Shown here: positions 1 to 8,528 of the stretch, piece by piece
How the letters are laid out: each line of letters starts with the position of its first letter
How positions within the stretch are numbered: position 1 is the stretch's first letter
Position numbers and translations under genes: made by a program
Assembly (NCBI GenBank): GCA_016703945.1
Contig: JADJBC010000032.1
Coordinates: 1 to 64,000, forward strand
DNA: 64,000 nt
DNA from: Candidatus Aalborgicola danicus
GTDB taxonomy: Bacteria > Pseudomonadota > Gammaproteobacteria > Burkholderiales > Burkholderiaceae_C
Direction of reading: 5' to 3'
Notes under the pieces: model-generated
What the model was told of the DNA's origin: nothing
Seen by the model: the letters and a program-made list of their open reading frames with translations, nothing else
The model's database searches: none

Positions 1-370
1 CGCCCCAAATATGGCCGTCGGGGTCTGACATGTCGCGGCTGTACATAAAGCCGTGGTCCTCAGGCGGGTTGATGTCGCATATCCCGCCATTGGCGGCGGC
101 CGCTGCGTTCATGGCGTCGACAGCTTCCCGGCTGTCGCACGACAGGTTGAGCGCCACTTCGCTGGAGGTGGCAGGTGGGATCGGCCGGGTGGTGAAGGTG
201 CGCCACTTGGCGTGGGTGAGCAGCATGACGTTGATGGCCTCACTCCAGACCATGCATGCGGCAGAATCATCCGTGAATGCAGGGTTGTTCACAAACCCCA
301 TTGCCGTGTAGAAGGCCCGTGATGCGGCCAGGTCGGTCACCGGCAGGCTGATAAAAATCGATTTCGACAT
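1..370 (-). CDS. VOC (glyoxalase/bleomycin-resistance fold) protein, 3' end cut by window
   Basis: Reading from the ATG at 370, the product starts MSKSIFISLPVTDLAASRAF, which is the usual first beta strand of small metal-dependent VOC proteins (PhnB/glyoxalase-like). About 123 residues are visible and the frame is still open at base 1, ending in a DPDGHIWG stretch typical of the second half-domain. It is the last gene seen in a minus-strand run led by an ECF sigma factor and lies 51 bases after the DUF1428 gene. Substrate cannot be told from sequence; proteins of this kind are regular members of ECF42 clusters. Confidence 0.8.
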   Translation of the reverse strand, partial: MSKSIFISLPVTDLAASRAFYTAMGFVNNPAFTDDSAACMVWSEAINVMLLTHAKWRTFTTRPIPPATSSEVALNLSCDSREAVDAMNAAAAANGGICDINPPEDHGFMYSRDMSDPDGHIWG

Positions 371-421
371 GGTCTCTCCAAGTGGCCAATATTGCGCATG
401 TGGGGCGGTTCGTGGCTCACC

Positions 422-781
422 TCACATTTCCACAATCGTCTGAAAGCCGCCATAGATCAGGCGCTTGCCGTCATAGGGCATGGGGTTGGCTTGGGATGTC
501 ATGCGGGGATCGGCCATGAGTTGCTTCCAGCCCGCGTCGCGCACTTCGCGCGAGGGCCAGACGACCCAGGAGAACACGACGCTTTCGTTCTCTTCTTTCT
601 TGACTGCCATGGGGAAGGAGGTAAGTTTTCCATCCGGCACATCGTCACCCCAACACTCCACCACCTTCAGTGCGCCGAATTCCCGGAAGAGGGGCGCGGC
701 CTGCGAGGCGTGCTGGATGTACTTTTCCTTGTTCTCGGTGGGCACTGCGGCCACGAATCCATCGATGTATTGCATGTTCAT
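422..781 (-). CDS. DUF1428 family protein (YbaA-like)
   Basis: A 119-residue protein beginning MNMQYIDGFVAAVPTENKEKY, with ECWGDDVPDGKLTSFPMAV and a C-terminal MPYDGKRLIYGGF, the conserved pattern of the DUF1428 family, which has a ferredoxin-like dimeric alpha/beta-barrel fold. The biochemical role is unknown. It sits 21 bases after the YciI/DGPF gene on the same strand and is probably co-transcribed with it. An AAGGAGATGAAC stretch at the start supplies a good ribosome-binding site. Confidence 0.85.
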   Translation of the reverse strand: MNMQYIDGFVAAVPTENKEKYIQHASQAAPLFREFGALKVVECWGDDVPDGKLTSFPMAVKKEENESVVFSWVVWPSREVRDAGWKQLMADPRMTSQANPMPYDGKRLIYGGFQTIVEM

Positions 782-802
782 CTCCTTGTTTTCTGGGTTG
801 TG

Positions 803-1180
803 TCAGGTTGAAAGTTCGCTGGCCGGCGGCGTGAAGGATTGAAAACCCGCTACGTCCAGTTCCCGCACCGGGCGCACTTCAATGCTGCCGTGTTGCACCG
901 GCGGGATCTTGGTGGCCAGGCGGATGGCATCGTTCAGATCCTTGGCCTCCAGAAGGTAGAAGCCCGCCAGTTGTTCCCTGGTTTCGGCAAAGGGACCATC
1001 GGTCATGGACAACTGGCCGTTGCGCACCCGTAGGGTGGTGGCGGTTTCCACCGGGTGCAGGGGTTCCGCGGCCAGCAGATGGCCACTGGCTTGCAGGCCC
1101 TTTGCGGCCTCGAAACACACGGCGTCCGGGCAGGCGCTCCACTTCTCTTTGGACAGGTAGACCAGGCAGAGGTATTTCAT
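803..1180 (-). CDS. YciI-like DGPF-motif protein
   Basis: A 125-residue protein of the YCII-related family. It carries the signature TDGPFAETREQLAGFYLLEA near residues 60-80; the DGPF tetrapeptide names the subgroup genetically tied to ECF42 sigma factors. The N-terminus MKYLCLVYLSKEKW is the standard first strand. The first ATG has AGGGAACCCTCC before it. The gene lies 14 bases after the YceI gene in the same run. Function is unknown beyond the ferredoxin-like fold and the sigma-factor association. Confidence 0.88.
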   Translation of the reverse strand: MKYLCLVYLSKEKWSACPDAVCFEAAKGLQASGHLLAAEPLHPVETATTLRVRNGQLSMTDGPFAETREQLAGFYLLEAKDLNDAIRLATKIPPVQHGSIEVRPVRELDVAGFQSFTPPASELST

Positions 1181-1194
1181 GGAGGGTTCCCTTT

Positions 1195-1779
1195 CTATTG
1201 TGTGGCCACCGCTTCGACCTGAATGCGCAGGCCTACATCCATGTTGAAGCCATAGTCCTTGCCGGCCGAGAGCCCAAAGGCGTCGCGTTTGAAACTACCA
1301 CTGGCGTCGGCACCACAGAGCTCGCGTTTGAGCATGGGGTGAGGAATGCACTTGAACAGATGGATGCTCAGGTTGACCGGTTGTGTGTGGCCATTGAGCG
1401 TAAGCGCACCGCTCACCTGCGTCGGGCTGCCATCCACAAACTTTTCCAGGGTGCCCTTGTAGGTGGCGCGCGGGGACTTCTTCACATTGAAGAAGTCTTT
1501 GCCAGTCGCCCAGGCGTTCATGACCGGCAGGCCGAAGTTGATGGACGCCAGATCAACGGTGATCTCCACCGTGCCGGTTCCGGCGGCCTTGTCCAGCACC
1601 ACGGTGCCGGAGTTTTTGTTCATCTTGCCCCGCCAGACCGAGATGCCCATGTGGTCGGCCTCAAAACTGGGGTAGGTATGGGCGGGGTCAATGGTGTAGC
1701 TGACCGGTGCCGCCAGCACACCGCCGGATACGACCAGGGCCAGTGCGGTCCACAGGGTTTTCAGACGGGAGGTGATCAC
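1195..1779 (-). CDS. YceI family periplasmic lipocalin-like protein
   Basis: I place the start at the GTG at 1779, overlapping the stop of the SRPBCC gene by GTGA, so the two are translationally coupled. The 194-residue product begins with a signal peptide (basic SRLK, hydrophobic LWTALALVVSGGVLA, Ala-rich cleavage site). The mature part has YTIDPAHTYPSFEADHMG, the YceI pattern, and ends in strands rich in DVGLRIQVEA. The family binds isoprenoid-like lipids in a lipocalin-type barrel; it is presumably exported to the periplasm. A longer open frame upstream lies inside the SRPBCC gene and is not used. Confidence 0.85.
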   Translation of the reverse strand: MITSRLKTLWTALALVVSGGVLAAPVSYTIDPAHTYPSFEADHMGISVWRGKMNKNSGTVVLDKAAGTGTVEITVDLASINFGLPVMNAWATGKDFFNVKKSPRATYKGTLEKFVDGSPTQVSGALTLNGHTQPVNLSIHLFKCIPHPMLKRELCGADASGSFKRDAFGLSAGKDYGFNMDVGLRIQVEAVATQ

Positions 1780-2183
1780 TTGGATGCCTCCACGTGTTGG
1801 GCGAACTTGTTCAAAATGGACTGCCAGCCGAACCGCTGTTGCTCCACCGGGTGTTCGCTTTCTGCCTCGAAGGTAGAACGCACGGTGACGCCATCGGCGC
1901 CCTCGATAAATTCCACGGTGCCGGCGCGGTCGCCAAAGGCGTATTCGATGCGTTGGTTCGGCACGACCTTGGTATACGTGCCCGCAAAGTCGAACCCAAA
2001 ACTGCCGTCCTTGGCCTCCATGCGGGACGAGAAGGCACCGCCCTCGCGCAGGTCGACCGTGGATTTGGTGGTGTGCCAGTCGTCGGACGCTGCGTTCCAT
2101 TGGACGATGTCGGCCGGTGTGGTGTAGGCGCTCCAGACCTTGGCAACAGGGGCATGGATAAGGGTTTCAACCGTGATTTTCAT
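1776..2183 (-). CDS. SRPBCC/AHSA1 domain protein
   Basis: A 135-residue START-like protein. MKITVETLIHAPVAKVWSAYTTPADIVQWN is the AHSA1 opening, with W-N-A-S-D-D-W-H-T and a C-terminal G-W-Q-S-I-L-N helix as in polyketide-cyclase-like family members. It is the first gene after the sigma factor, 100 bases downstream, and a candidate ECF42 promoter lies in that gap, so it may head the sigma-controlled transcript. It overlaps the next gene by four bases. Ligand unknown. Confidence 0.85.
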   Translation of the reverse strand: MKITVETLIHAPVAKVWSAYTTPADIVQWNAASDDWHTTKSTVDLREGGAFSSRMEAKDGSFGFDFAGTYTKVVPNQRIEYAFGDRAGTVEFIEGADGVTVRSTFEAESEHPVEQQRFGWQSILNKFAQHVEASK

Positions 2184-2235
2184 AGAGGCTCCTTCAGCTT
2201 GGTTGCCGACGGGCGGCGGGTTTTAAACAAACTAG

Positions 2236-2261
2236 TCGATCAGGCCGGGGCCGATTCGACA
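2236..2261 (-). promoter_or_regulatory. candidate ECF42-type promoter
   Basis: On the minus strand, TGTCGA (2261-2256), a 17-base spacer and CGA (2238-2236) lie about 50 bases upstream of the SRPBCC gene. This fits the TGTCGA / CGA pattern I recall for ECF42 sigma factors. The position, between the sigma gene and its putative regulon, is the expected one. Short motif, so chance is possible. Confidence 0.5.
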
Positions 2262-2283
2262 TCCACAGAAACAATATTTTTGA

Positions 2284-3537
2284 TCAGTTTGCAATTTCTG
2301 ACAGCCGCCGCTCCAGGAAGCGACGCTCGGGTTCCAACTGCACCAGTGCCAAAGCCGCCTCGTAAGAGGCGCTCGCTTCGTCCCAACGCTGCAACCTGCG
2401 GCACAGATCGGCACGGGCCGCGTGTGCCAGGTGGTAATCCTGCATGGCAGGGAGCTTGAGGAGTTCATCCACCAGCGCGAGTCCTTGCTCACACCCGCCG
2501 TGCATGGCAACGGCTACCGCGCGGTTGAGTGCAACGACGGGAGTGGGCTCCATGCGCAACAACTCGTCGTAGAGGCCGACAATCTGCCCCCAATCGGTCT
2601 GGTTGGCCGTTTGGGTCTCGGCATGTACGGCGGAAATGGCGGCCTGCAGGGCGTAGGGGCCTATGCCGGGCATCTGCAGGGCTTTCACCACCATTGCACA
2701 GCCCTCGGTTATCAGCTCGGCCTGCCAGATTCTGCGGTCTTGTTCTTCGAGGGGTATCAAGTTGCCAGCACTGTCTGTGCGGGCGGCGCGGCGCGATTCA
2801 TGCAGCAACATGAGCGCCAGCAAACCATGGACTTCGGCCAAGGCTGGGAGCGGCAGCACGCTGGCAATCAGCCGGGTCAGGCGGATGGCCTCTTGTGACA
2901 AATCTTCACGGGTCAGCAGTACACCCGACGACGGTGAGTAGCCCTCATTGAACACCAGATAAAGCACCCGCAACACACTGGGCATGCGCTGCGCCAGTTC
3001 ATCAGACTCCGGCACTCGGTACGGAATCTTGGCGTCCCGGATTTTGGCCTTGGCGCGGACGATGCGCTGTGCCACGGTGGGTGCAGGTACCAGGTAGGCG
3101 CGTGCGATCTCTTCGGTGGTCAGGCCACAGACCTCTCGCAAGGTGAGCGCAACCTGGGCATCGGGCGCGAGTGCGGGGTGGCAGCAGGTGAAGATCAGGC
3201 GCAGCGAGTCGTCTTCCAGTTCGGCAGATTCGTTGGCGAGCAGCGTTTCATCGGCAATCGCCTCCACGGGCTCGGCCAGGGTTTCCGTGGACGTGAAACG
3301 CGCAAGCCTGCGGATACTGTCAATGGCTTTGAAGCGCCCGGTGGACACCAGCCAAGCGGATGGATTGCCCGGCACACCGTGCTCGGGCCACTGCTCCAGT
3401 GCCGCGCGAAAGGCCTCGTGCAGCGCCTCTTCCGCCAGATCGAAATCACCCAGCAGCCGCACCAGCGTGGCAAAGACCCGCCGCGCATCGCGGCGGTACA
3501 CAAGGTCGATCTCCTGCAAGTTGTGGTCCGTGCTCAT
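2284..3537 (-). CDS. ECF42-type RNA polymerase sigma factor with C-terminal TPR-like domain
   Basis: From the ATG at 3537 the product is 417 residues. Sigma region 2 is at about 20-85 (DFDLAEEALHEAFRAALEQW), sigma-4 at about 125-180 (LTLREVCGLTTEEIARAYLV), and the rest is a long helical TPR-like extension (VALNRAVAVAMHGG, LPAMQDYHLAHAARADL). That layout is the DUF6596/ECF42 class, roughly twice the length of an ordinary ECF factor. No anti-sigma gene is nearby; in this class the C-terminal extension is thought to control activity. The frame is open upstream for 28 more codons but MSTDH begins the conserved part. The neighbouring DGPF gene fits ECF42. Confidence 0.9.
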   Translation of the reverse strand: MSTDHNLQEIDLVYRRDARRVFATLVRLLGDFDLAEEALHEAFRAALEQWPEHGVPGNPSAWLVSTGRFKAIDSIRRLARFTSTETLAEPVEAIADETLLANESAELEDDSLRLIFTCCHPALAPDAQVALTLREVCGLTTEEIARAYLVPAPTVAQRIVRAKAKIRDAKIPYRVPESDELAQRMPSVLRVLYLVFNEGYSPSSGVLLTREDLSQEAIRLTRLIASVLPLPALAEVHGLLALMLLHESRRAARTDSAGNLIPLEEQDRRIWQAELITEGCAMVVKALQMPGIGPYALQAAISAVHAETQTANQTDWGQIVGLYDELLRMEPTPVVALNRAVAVAMHGGCEQGLALVDELLKLPAMQDYHLAHAARADLCRRLQRWDEASASYEAALALVQLEPERRFLERRLSEIAN

Positions 3538-3584
3538 CCCACAAGAATATCGCAAGCGACGCGCTTGGGGCGCCCCGTTCGGCC

Positions 3585-4292
3585 TCAAAGGTCCAAATGA
3601 GCCCCACGCTGCCGCAACCATTCTTTGCGCTCGCGGTAGTTTGGCAACACCTTGTCCACTTCGTTCCAGAAAGGATCCGAGTGGTCGCGATGGCGCATAT
3701 GGCAGAGCTCGTGCACCACGATGTAATCAATTACCGTGAGCGGAGCCATCAAGCACTTCCAATGAAAGTACAAGTCTCCATTGGGCAGACAATTCGCCCA
3801 CCGAAACCCCAAGTCTTTTACCTGGACATCGCCCGAAGTGACGCCCACACGGGGCGCAAAGTGTCCAACTCTTTGTTGAATGCGTGGCAGACCTTTGTCT
3901 CTAAAAAAAGTTTCGAACGCCTTTTGGGCAGACTCTTGACCGCCGTTCACAACGACCGAGCGAAGCAACTGAAATCGCCCGTCTTTGAGCTGAAGTGTTG
4001 CGTCTTGCTGTTGCACCAGCAATAGTCGATAACTGCTTCCCAGGTACAAAAAGGATTCGCCATTGACCCATTCGCGCACTACCTTGGTGGCGTTGAGGTC
4101 GCGCCATTCAGCAAGGTTGCGGTAAATCCACACGCGATTGGAAAACACTGTCGCGTCCACCTGCTCGGGCGTCATGCGCAGCGGGGGGCGCACGCTGACC
4201 ATGCCGTCACGCTCGATCACGATGTCGGTGGTTCGTCTTTCGGCACCCGGCAGCGATTGGTACTGAATGTCTTGTACTTGGCGCACTTGCAT
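3585..4292 (-). CDS. YgjP-like (DUF45/M48) zinc metallopeptidase
   Basis: A 235-residue protein with the zinc motif HELCHMRHRDHSDPFW near residues 190-205, i.e. HExxH plus a downstream His and the HSxxFW signature of YgjP/WLM-like peptidases. The N-terminal half is beta-rich (DIVIERDGMVSVRPP). It begins directly after the stop of the HsdR fragment (TAA then ATG, no gap). Genes of this family often sit behind hsdR in type I restriction loci; here it looks like a surviving partner of a lost system. The frame is intact. Confidence 0.85.
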   Translation of the reverse strand: MQVRQVQDIQYQSLPGAERRTTDIVIERDGMVSVRPPLRMTPEQVDATVFSNRVWIYRNLAEWRDLNATKVVREWVNGESFLYLGSSYRLLLVQQQDATLQLKDGRFQLLRSVVVNGGQESAQKAFETFFRDKGLPRIQQRVGHFAPRVGVTSGDVQVKDLGFRWANCLPNGDLYFHWKCLMAPLTVIDYIVVHELCHMRHRDHSDPFWNEVDKVLPNYRERKEWLRQRGAHLDL

Positions 4293-4802
4293 TTACGTCT
4301 CCTTTGCCTTGTCGCCACGCATCAACGCGTCGTGTCGGTTTTTGGCCAGCTTCATCACTTCAACGGTCACACGCTCGCGGTTGACCTTGAGTTCTTCAAT
4401 GCCTGCCTTGGCAATTTCGATCTTGATCGCACCGCGCACGCGCTTTTGTTGGTCCACATTCATCCAAAAATCCAGGCTACCAATGGTCTCTTGCAAGACC
4501 GCGACCAACTTTTCCATCAGAGTCCTGAGCGCGGGCTCATCTGCTTCGGGCACCTTGCCATCCGCAAACCCTACCTGCACAATTTGTTCGAAGAAGGTCG
4601 TGGCCTCGTGGCTCATGCCGCTGTTGCCTTGCATGCGTCCTGCGATGGCTTCCGTACGCAACTCAGCGAGCTTTTCAGCCAGCAAATCCCATTGCTCGTG
4701 ATGCTTTTCTATTAGCGCATCCAACTTGGCGGACAGCCGCCCAGCCGCCCCAAAAGCAAACGGCACCTCTGGGTGCCGTCTGTGCTGAAACTTACAAGCC
4801 AA
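4293..4802 (-). pseudogene. hsdR: 3' remnant of type I restriction endonuclease subunit HsdR
   Basis: About 140 of 169 residues match the C-terminal helical (DUF3387/EcoEI_R-like) end of HsdR: LDALIEKHHEQWDLLAEKL, FEQIVQVGFADGKVPEAD and SLDFWMNVDQQKRVRGAIK. The first ~25 residues (MACKFQHRRHPEVPF...) do not look like HsdR. The nuclease and helicase domains, hsdM and hsdS are absent, and glcB begins 70 bases away. I read this as the tail left by a deletion. It is followed without a gap by the YgjP-like peptidase, the normal order in complete loci. Confidence 0.7.
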
Positions 4803-4837
4803 ATCAGCCTCTGGCCCTCGTGTTCATTCAACATATA

Positions 4838-4854
4838 GCTCCCAAATCAGGAGC
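4838..4854 (-). terminator. GCTCC/GGAGC hairpin after glcB
   Basis: GCTCC and GGAGC flank a 7-base loop 20 bases beyond the glcB stop. There is no T run, so it may only be a 3' end stabiliser. It resembles short intergenic hairpins seen elsewhere in this window. Confidence 0.35.
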
Positions 4855-4873
4855 GACTTGCACAAGTGCCGGT

Positions 4874-7120
4874 TTATACCGCTGCCTTCACCTTCAACCG
4901 CCATGCATGCAACAGCGGCTCTGTATAGCCGCTAGGCTGCGCCAACCCCTTGAACACCAGCTCACACGCCGCCTTGTAGGCCATCGACGTCTCAAAGTTG
5001 CCCGCCATGGGCTGGTACAACTTGTCACCGGCATTCTGCTTGTCCACCACGGCGGCCATGCGCTGGAAGGTCTCGGTGATCTGCTCTTTGGTCACCACGC
5101 CATGGTGCAACCAGTTGGCCATGTGCTGGCTGCTGATGCGCAGCGTGGCGCGGTCTTCCATCAGGCCGATGTTGTGGATGTCGGGCACCTTGGAGCAGCC
5201 CACGCCCTGGTCGACCCAGCGCACCACGTAACCCAGAATGCCCTGGGCGTTGTTGTCCAACTCCTGCTGCTTCTCGGCCGCCGTCCAGTTGGGCGTGGCG
5301 GTCACGGGAACCTGCAGCAGGTTGGCCAGAATGCCGTCGCGGGCCTTTTCGTAGTTGGTCTTTTCCAGGTCCTTCTGGATGTCGCTGACCAGCACCTGAT
5401 GGTAGTGCAGCGCGTGCAGCGTGGCGCCAGTGGGGCTGGGTACCCAAGCGGTGTTGGCACCGGCGCGGGGGTGGCCAATCTTCTGCTCCATCATGGAGCG
5501 CATGAGGTCGGGCATGGCCCACATGCCCTTGCCGATCTGCGCCTTGCCGCGCAGGCCGCAGCTCAGGCCCACCAGCACGTTGTTCTTCTCGTAGGCGGCA
5601 ATCCAGGCGCTGGTCTTCATGTCGCCCTTGCGGATCATGGGGCCGGCTTGCATGGCGGTGTGCATCTCGTCGCCGGTGCGGTCCAGGAAGCCGGTGTTGA
5701 TGAAGGCGACGCGGCTGCTGGCGGCGGCAATGCAGGCCTTCAGGTTGACGCTGGTGCGGCGCTCTTCGTCCATGATGCCCAGCTTGACGGTGCTGTCCTT
5801 CAAGCCCAGCATCTTCTCGACGCGGCTGAACAGCTCGGCGGCAAAGGCCACTTCGGCCGGGCCGTGCATCTTGGGCTTGACGATGTAGACCGAGCCCTTG
5901 CGTGAGTTGCGGATGGCGTCTTTCTTGGTGCGGGCCAGGTCGTGCATGGCAATCGTCGTGGTGACCACCGCGTCCATGATGCCTTCAGGAATCTCTTGTG
6001 TGCTGCCGTCTTTTGCGGTGTATAGGATGGCCGGGTTGGTCATCAGGTGGCCCACATTGCGCACAAACATCAGCGAGCGGCCGTGCAGCGTGACCTTGCC
6101 TTTGCCGTTGGCAGCGGAGTAGACGCGGTCGGCATTCAGGCCACGGGTCAGCGTCTTGCCACCCTTCTCAAAACTTTCCACCAGCGTGCCTTGCAGAATG
6201 CCCAGCCAGTTGCTGTAGGCCAGCACCTTGTCGTCGGCATCGACCACGGCCACGGAATCTTCCAGGTCCAGGATGGTGGACAGGGCCGCTTCCACCACCA
6301 GGTCGGCCACGCCAGCGGTGTCGGTCTTGCCGATGGGCGTGGCGCGGTTGATGATGACGTCAATGTGCAGACCATTGTGCTGCAGCAGAACGGAAGAGGG
6401 CGCTTTTGCCTCGCCCTGAAAGCCGATGAACAGGCTGTTGTCTTGCAGCTTGGAGGTGCCGCCGTCCTTCAGGGCCACGACCAGTTGGCCGTCCTTGTTG
6501 ACGCGGTAGCCGGTGGAGCCCACGTGCGAGCCCTTCTTCAGCGGGGCGGTGCGGTCCAGCACGTTGCGGGCGTATTCAATGACCTTCTTGCCGCGCTTGG
6601 GGTTGTAGCCCACGGTCTTGCCGTTTTTCTGGAGGGTCTTCTCGCAACCTTTTTCTTCAGAGATCACATCCGTGCCGTACAGCGCGTCGTACAACGAGCC
6701 CCAGCGGGCGTTGGCCGCGTTCAGTGCGTAGCGGGCGTTGGTGATGGGCACCACCAGTTGCGGGCCGGCTTGCTTGGCCAGTTCGGCGTCGACATTGAAG
6801 GTGTTGATCTTGGCCTTCTTGGGGCTCTCGACCAGGTAGCCGATCTTTTCCAGATGGGTGCGGTAGGCCGGCATGTCGGCGATGGGGCCGGGGTGGGCGC
6901 TGTGCCAGGCATCCATCTCGGTCTGGATGCGGTCACGCTCGGCCAGCAGGGCGATGTTCTTGGGGGCCAGGTCGGCCACAATCGCATCAAAACCGCTCCA
7001 GAAGGCATCAGGCGCAACGCCGGTTCCGGGCAGCACTTTGTCTTCAATGAACTGGTGCAGGACGGTGGCAACTTGCAGGCCTTTGGCCTGGGTGCGGGGA
7101 GTGGTGGATGCAGTGGACAT
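4874..7120 (-). CDS. glcB: malate synthase G
   Basis: Condenses glyoxylate with acetyl-CoA to malate and CoA in the cytoplasm (glyoxylate/glycolate use). The 748-residue length fits the large monomeric G isoform. Visible signatures include GIMDEERRTSVNLKACIAAA at about residues 440-460 and NTAWVPSPTGATLHALHYH at about 550-570, both in the catalytic TIM-barrel region. The ATG at 7120 gives the conserved start MSTAST and has GAAAGG upstream; an in-frame ATG ten codons earlier is less likely. It is divergent from the CoA-transferase gene. Frame intact. Confidence 0.95.
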   Translation of the reverse strand: MSTASTTPRTQAKGLQVATVLHQFIEDKVLPGTGVAPDAFWSGFDAIVADLAPKNIALLAERDRIQTEMDAWHSAHPGPIADMPAYRTHLEKIGYLVESPKKAKINTFNVDAELAKQAGPQLVVPITNARYALNAANARWGSLYDALYGTDVISEEKGCEKTLQKNGKTVGYNPKRGKKVIEYARNVLDRTAPLKKGSHVGSTGYRVNKDGQLVVALKDGGTSKLQDNSLFIGFQGEAKAPSSVLLQHNGLHIDVIINRATPIGKTDTAGVADLVVEAALSTILDLEDSVAVVDADDKVLAYSNWLGILQGTLVESFEKGGKTLTRGLNADRVYSAANGKGKVTLHGRSLMFVRNVGHLMTNPAILYTAKDGSTQEIPEGIMDAVVTTTIAMHDLARTKKDAIRNSRKGSVYIVKPKMHGPAEVAFAAELFSRVEKMLGLKDSTVKLGIMDEERRTSVNLKACIAAASSRVAFINTGFLDRTGDEMHTAMQAGPMIRKGDMKTSAWIAAYEKNNVLVGLSCGLRGKAQIGKGMWAMPDLMRSMMEQKIGHPRAGANTAWVPSPTGATLHALHYHQVLVSDIQKDLEKTNYEKARDGILANLLQVPVTATPNWTAAEKQQELDNNAQGILGYVVRWVDQGVGCSKVPDIHNIGLMEDRATLRISSQHMANWLHHGVVTKEQITETFQRMAAVVDKQNAGDKLYQPMAGNFETSMAYKAACELVFKGLAQPSGYTEPLLHAWRLKVKAAV

Positions 7121-7228
7121 GAGGGTGAGCCTTTCCAATAGTCGAAGCAAATAAACGGGTCTCTAAAACGAGTTGCCAACCATGCCCCCATGCGCAGGCG
7201 CACCATGGACTTAGGCAGATGGGGTACT

Positions 7229-7252
7229 GTATTCCATACGTAATAAGAATAC
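7229..7252. promoter_or_regulatory. inverted repeat between glcB and the CoA-transferase gene
   Basis: A perfect GTATTC-N12-GAATAC repeat lies in the AT-rich 157-base divergent gap, 26 bases before the CoA-transferase start. The arm spacing fits a dimeric regulator; the LysR gene just downstream is a candidate but not proved. Confidence 0.4.
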
Positions 7253-7277
7253 TATATGGTTAGTTATCAATTTATTC

Positions 7278-8492
7278 GTGACAAAAATGAATGTAATGCA
7301 AGCTAGCAAGGCTGAAACCAAACCCCTTCCCCTGCAAGGCATCCGTGTCGTCGAATTCACGCACATGGTCATGGGCCCGACCTGCGGCATGGTGCTGGCC
7401 GACCTGGGCGCCGAGGTCATCAAGGTCGAGCCGCTGGCCGGGGACAGTACACGCAAGCTGCTGGGCAGTGGGGCAGGGTTCTATCCGCTGTTCAACCGCA
7501 ACAAGAAGAGCCTGGCCATTGACATGAAGAGCGCCCGGGGCCGCGAGGTGGTTCTCAAGCTGATCGCCACCGCCGACATCGTGAGCGAAAACTTCAAAAC
7601 CGAGACCATGCAGAAGCTGGGGCTGGACTACGCCACGCTGAAGCAATTGGACGAACGCCTGATCTATGTCAGCCACAAGGGTTTTCTGCCCGGCCCCTAC
7701 GACCACCGCACGGCGCTGGACGAGGTGGTGCAGATGATGGGTGGCCTGGCCTATATGACGGGCCGGCCCGGCGACCCGCTGCGCGCCGGCTCCAGCGTCA
7801 ACGACATCATGGGCGGCATGTTTGGCGCCATCGGTGCCATGGCAGCGCTGACGCAACGCGCGCAGACCGGACGGGGCCAGGAGGTGCAGAGCGCGCTGTT
7901 CGAGAACAACATCTTTTTGGTGGCCCAGCACATGCTGCAGTTCGCCGTGACCGGCAAGGCCGCCGCGCCCATGCCCGAGCGCATCTCGCCCTGGGGCATC
8001 TACGACGTGTTCAGCGTCAAGAACGGCGAGCAGATTTTTCTGGCCGTGGTGGGTGATGGCCAGTGGAAAACCTTTTGTGAAGCCTTTGGCTACGCCGACC
8101 TGTTCGCCGACCCGCGTGTGACCACCAACAACGACCGGGTGCTCGCACGCGGCTGGCTCATTCCCGAGCTGCGCCAGCGTCTGGTTCAGTTCAGCCGGGC
8201 GGAGCTGTCGCAGCGCATTGAGCAGGTAGGCCTGCCCTTTGCGCCCATCACCGATCCGCAATATTTGTTTGACGACCCCCATCTGCTGCAAACCGGTGGC
8301 CTGGCGCCACTGACCCTGCCAGATGGTCGTGACACCCAGGTGCCGCTGCTGCCCATCACCCTGGACGGTGAGCGCCTGGGCGTGCGCCTGGACCCGCCCA
8401 AGCTGGGCGAGCACACGGATGCGCTGCTGCAGGCACTGGGCTACGACGCAGCGCATATCGGCCAGCTGCGGGCGGATGGCGTTGTGCTATGA
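7278..8492 (+). CDS. CaiB/BaiF (class III) CoA-transferase
   Basis: A 404-residue family III CoA-transferase. It has the N-terminal LQGIRVVEFTHMVMGPTCGMV and DLGAEVIKVEPLAGD (CoA-binding Rossmann half), then NRNKKSLAIDMKSARGREVV and GRGQEVQSALFENN. The last motif covers the catalytic acid region; the acid here is Glu where many members have Asp. The GTG at 7278 or the ATG at 7287 may be the start. It is divergent from glcB and is followed by a LysR gene, suggesting a regulated catabolic step feeding acyl-CoA or glyoxylate metabolism. Substrate unknown. Confidence 0.88.
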   Translation: MTKMNVMQASKAETKPLPLQGIRVVEFTHMVMGPTCGMVLADLGAEVIKVEPLAGDSTRKLLGSGAGFYPLFNRNKKSLAIDMKSARGREVVLKLIATADIVSENFKTETMQKLGLDYATLKQLDERLIYVSHKGFLPGPYDHRTALDEVVQMMGGLAYMTGRPGDPLRAGSSVNDIMGGMFGAIGAMAALTQRAQTGRGQEVQSALFENNIFLVAQHMLQFAVTGKAAAPMPERISPWGIYDVFSVKNGEQIFLAVVGDGQWKTFCEAFGYADLFADPRVTTNNDRVLARGWLIPELRQRLVQFSRAELSQRIEQVGLPFAPITDPQYLFDDPHLLQTGGLAPLTLPDGRDTQVPLLPITLDGERLGVRLDPPKLGEHTDALLQALGYDAAHIGQLRADGVVL

Positions 8493-8502
8493 AAATCATA
8501 GC
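8486..8502 (+). terminator. GCTATG/CATAGC hairpin at CoA-transferase stop
   Basis: Perfect six-base arms around AAAAT overlap the stop codon. This GCTATnAAAATnATAGC type of hairpin is common between genes in Comamonadaceae. No T run follows, so terminator activity is uncertain. Confidence 0.4.
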
Positions 8503-8528
8503 TCGATGCGCATGTTTCACGAGGGCTA

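Noticed and set aside
4820..5905. Open frame of 361 codons opposite glcB
   Set aside because: Shadow frame: rich in His, Gly and Val, no ribosome-binding site, and glcB is intact on the other strand.
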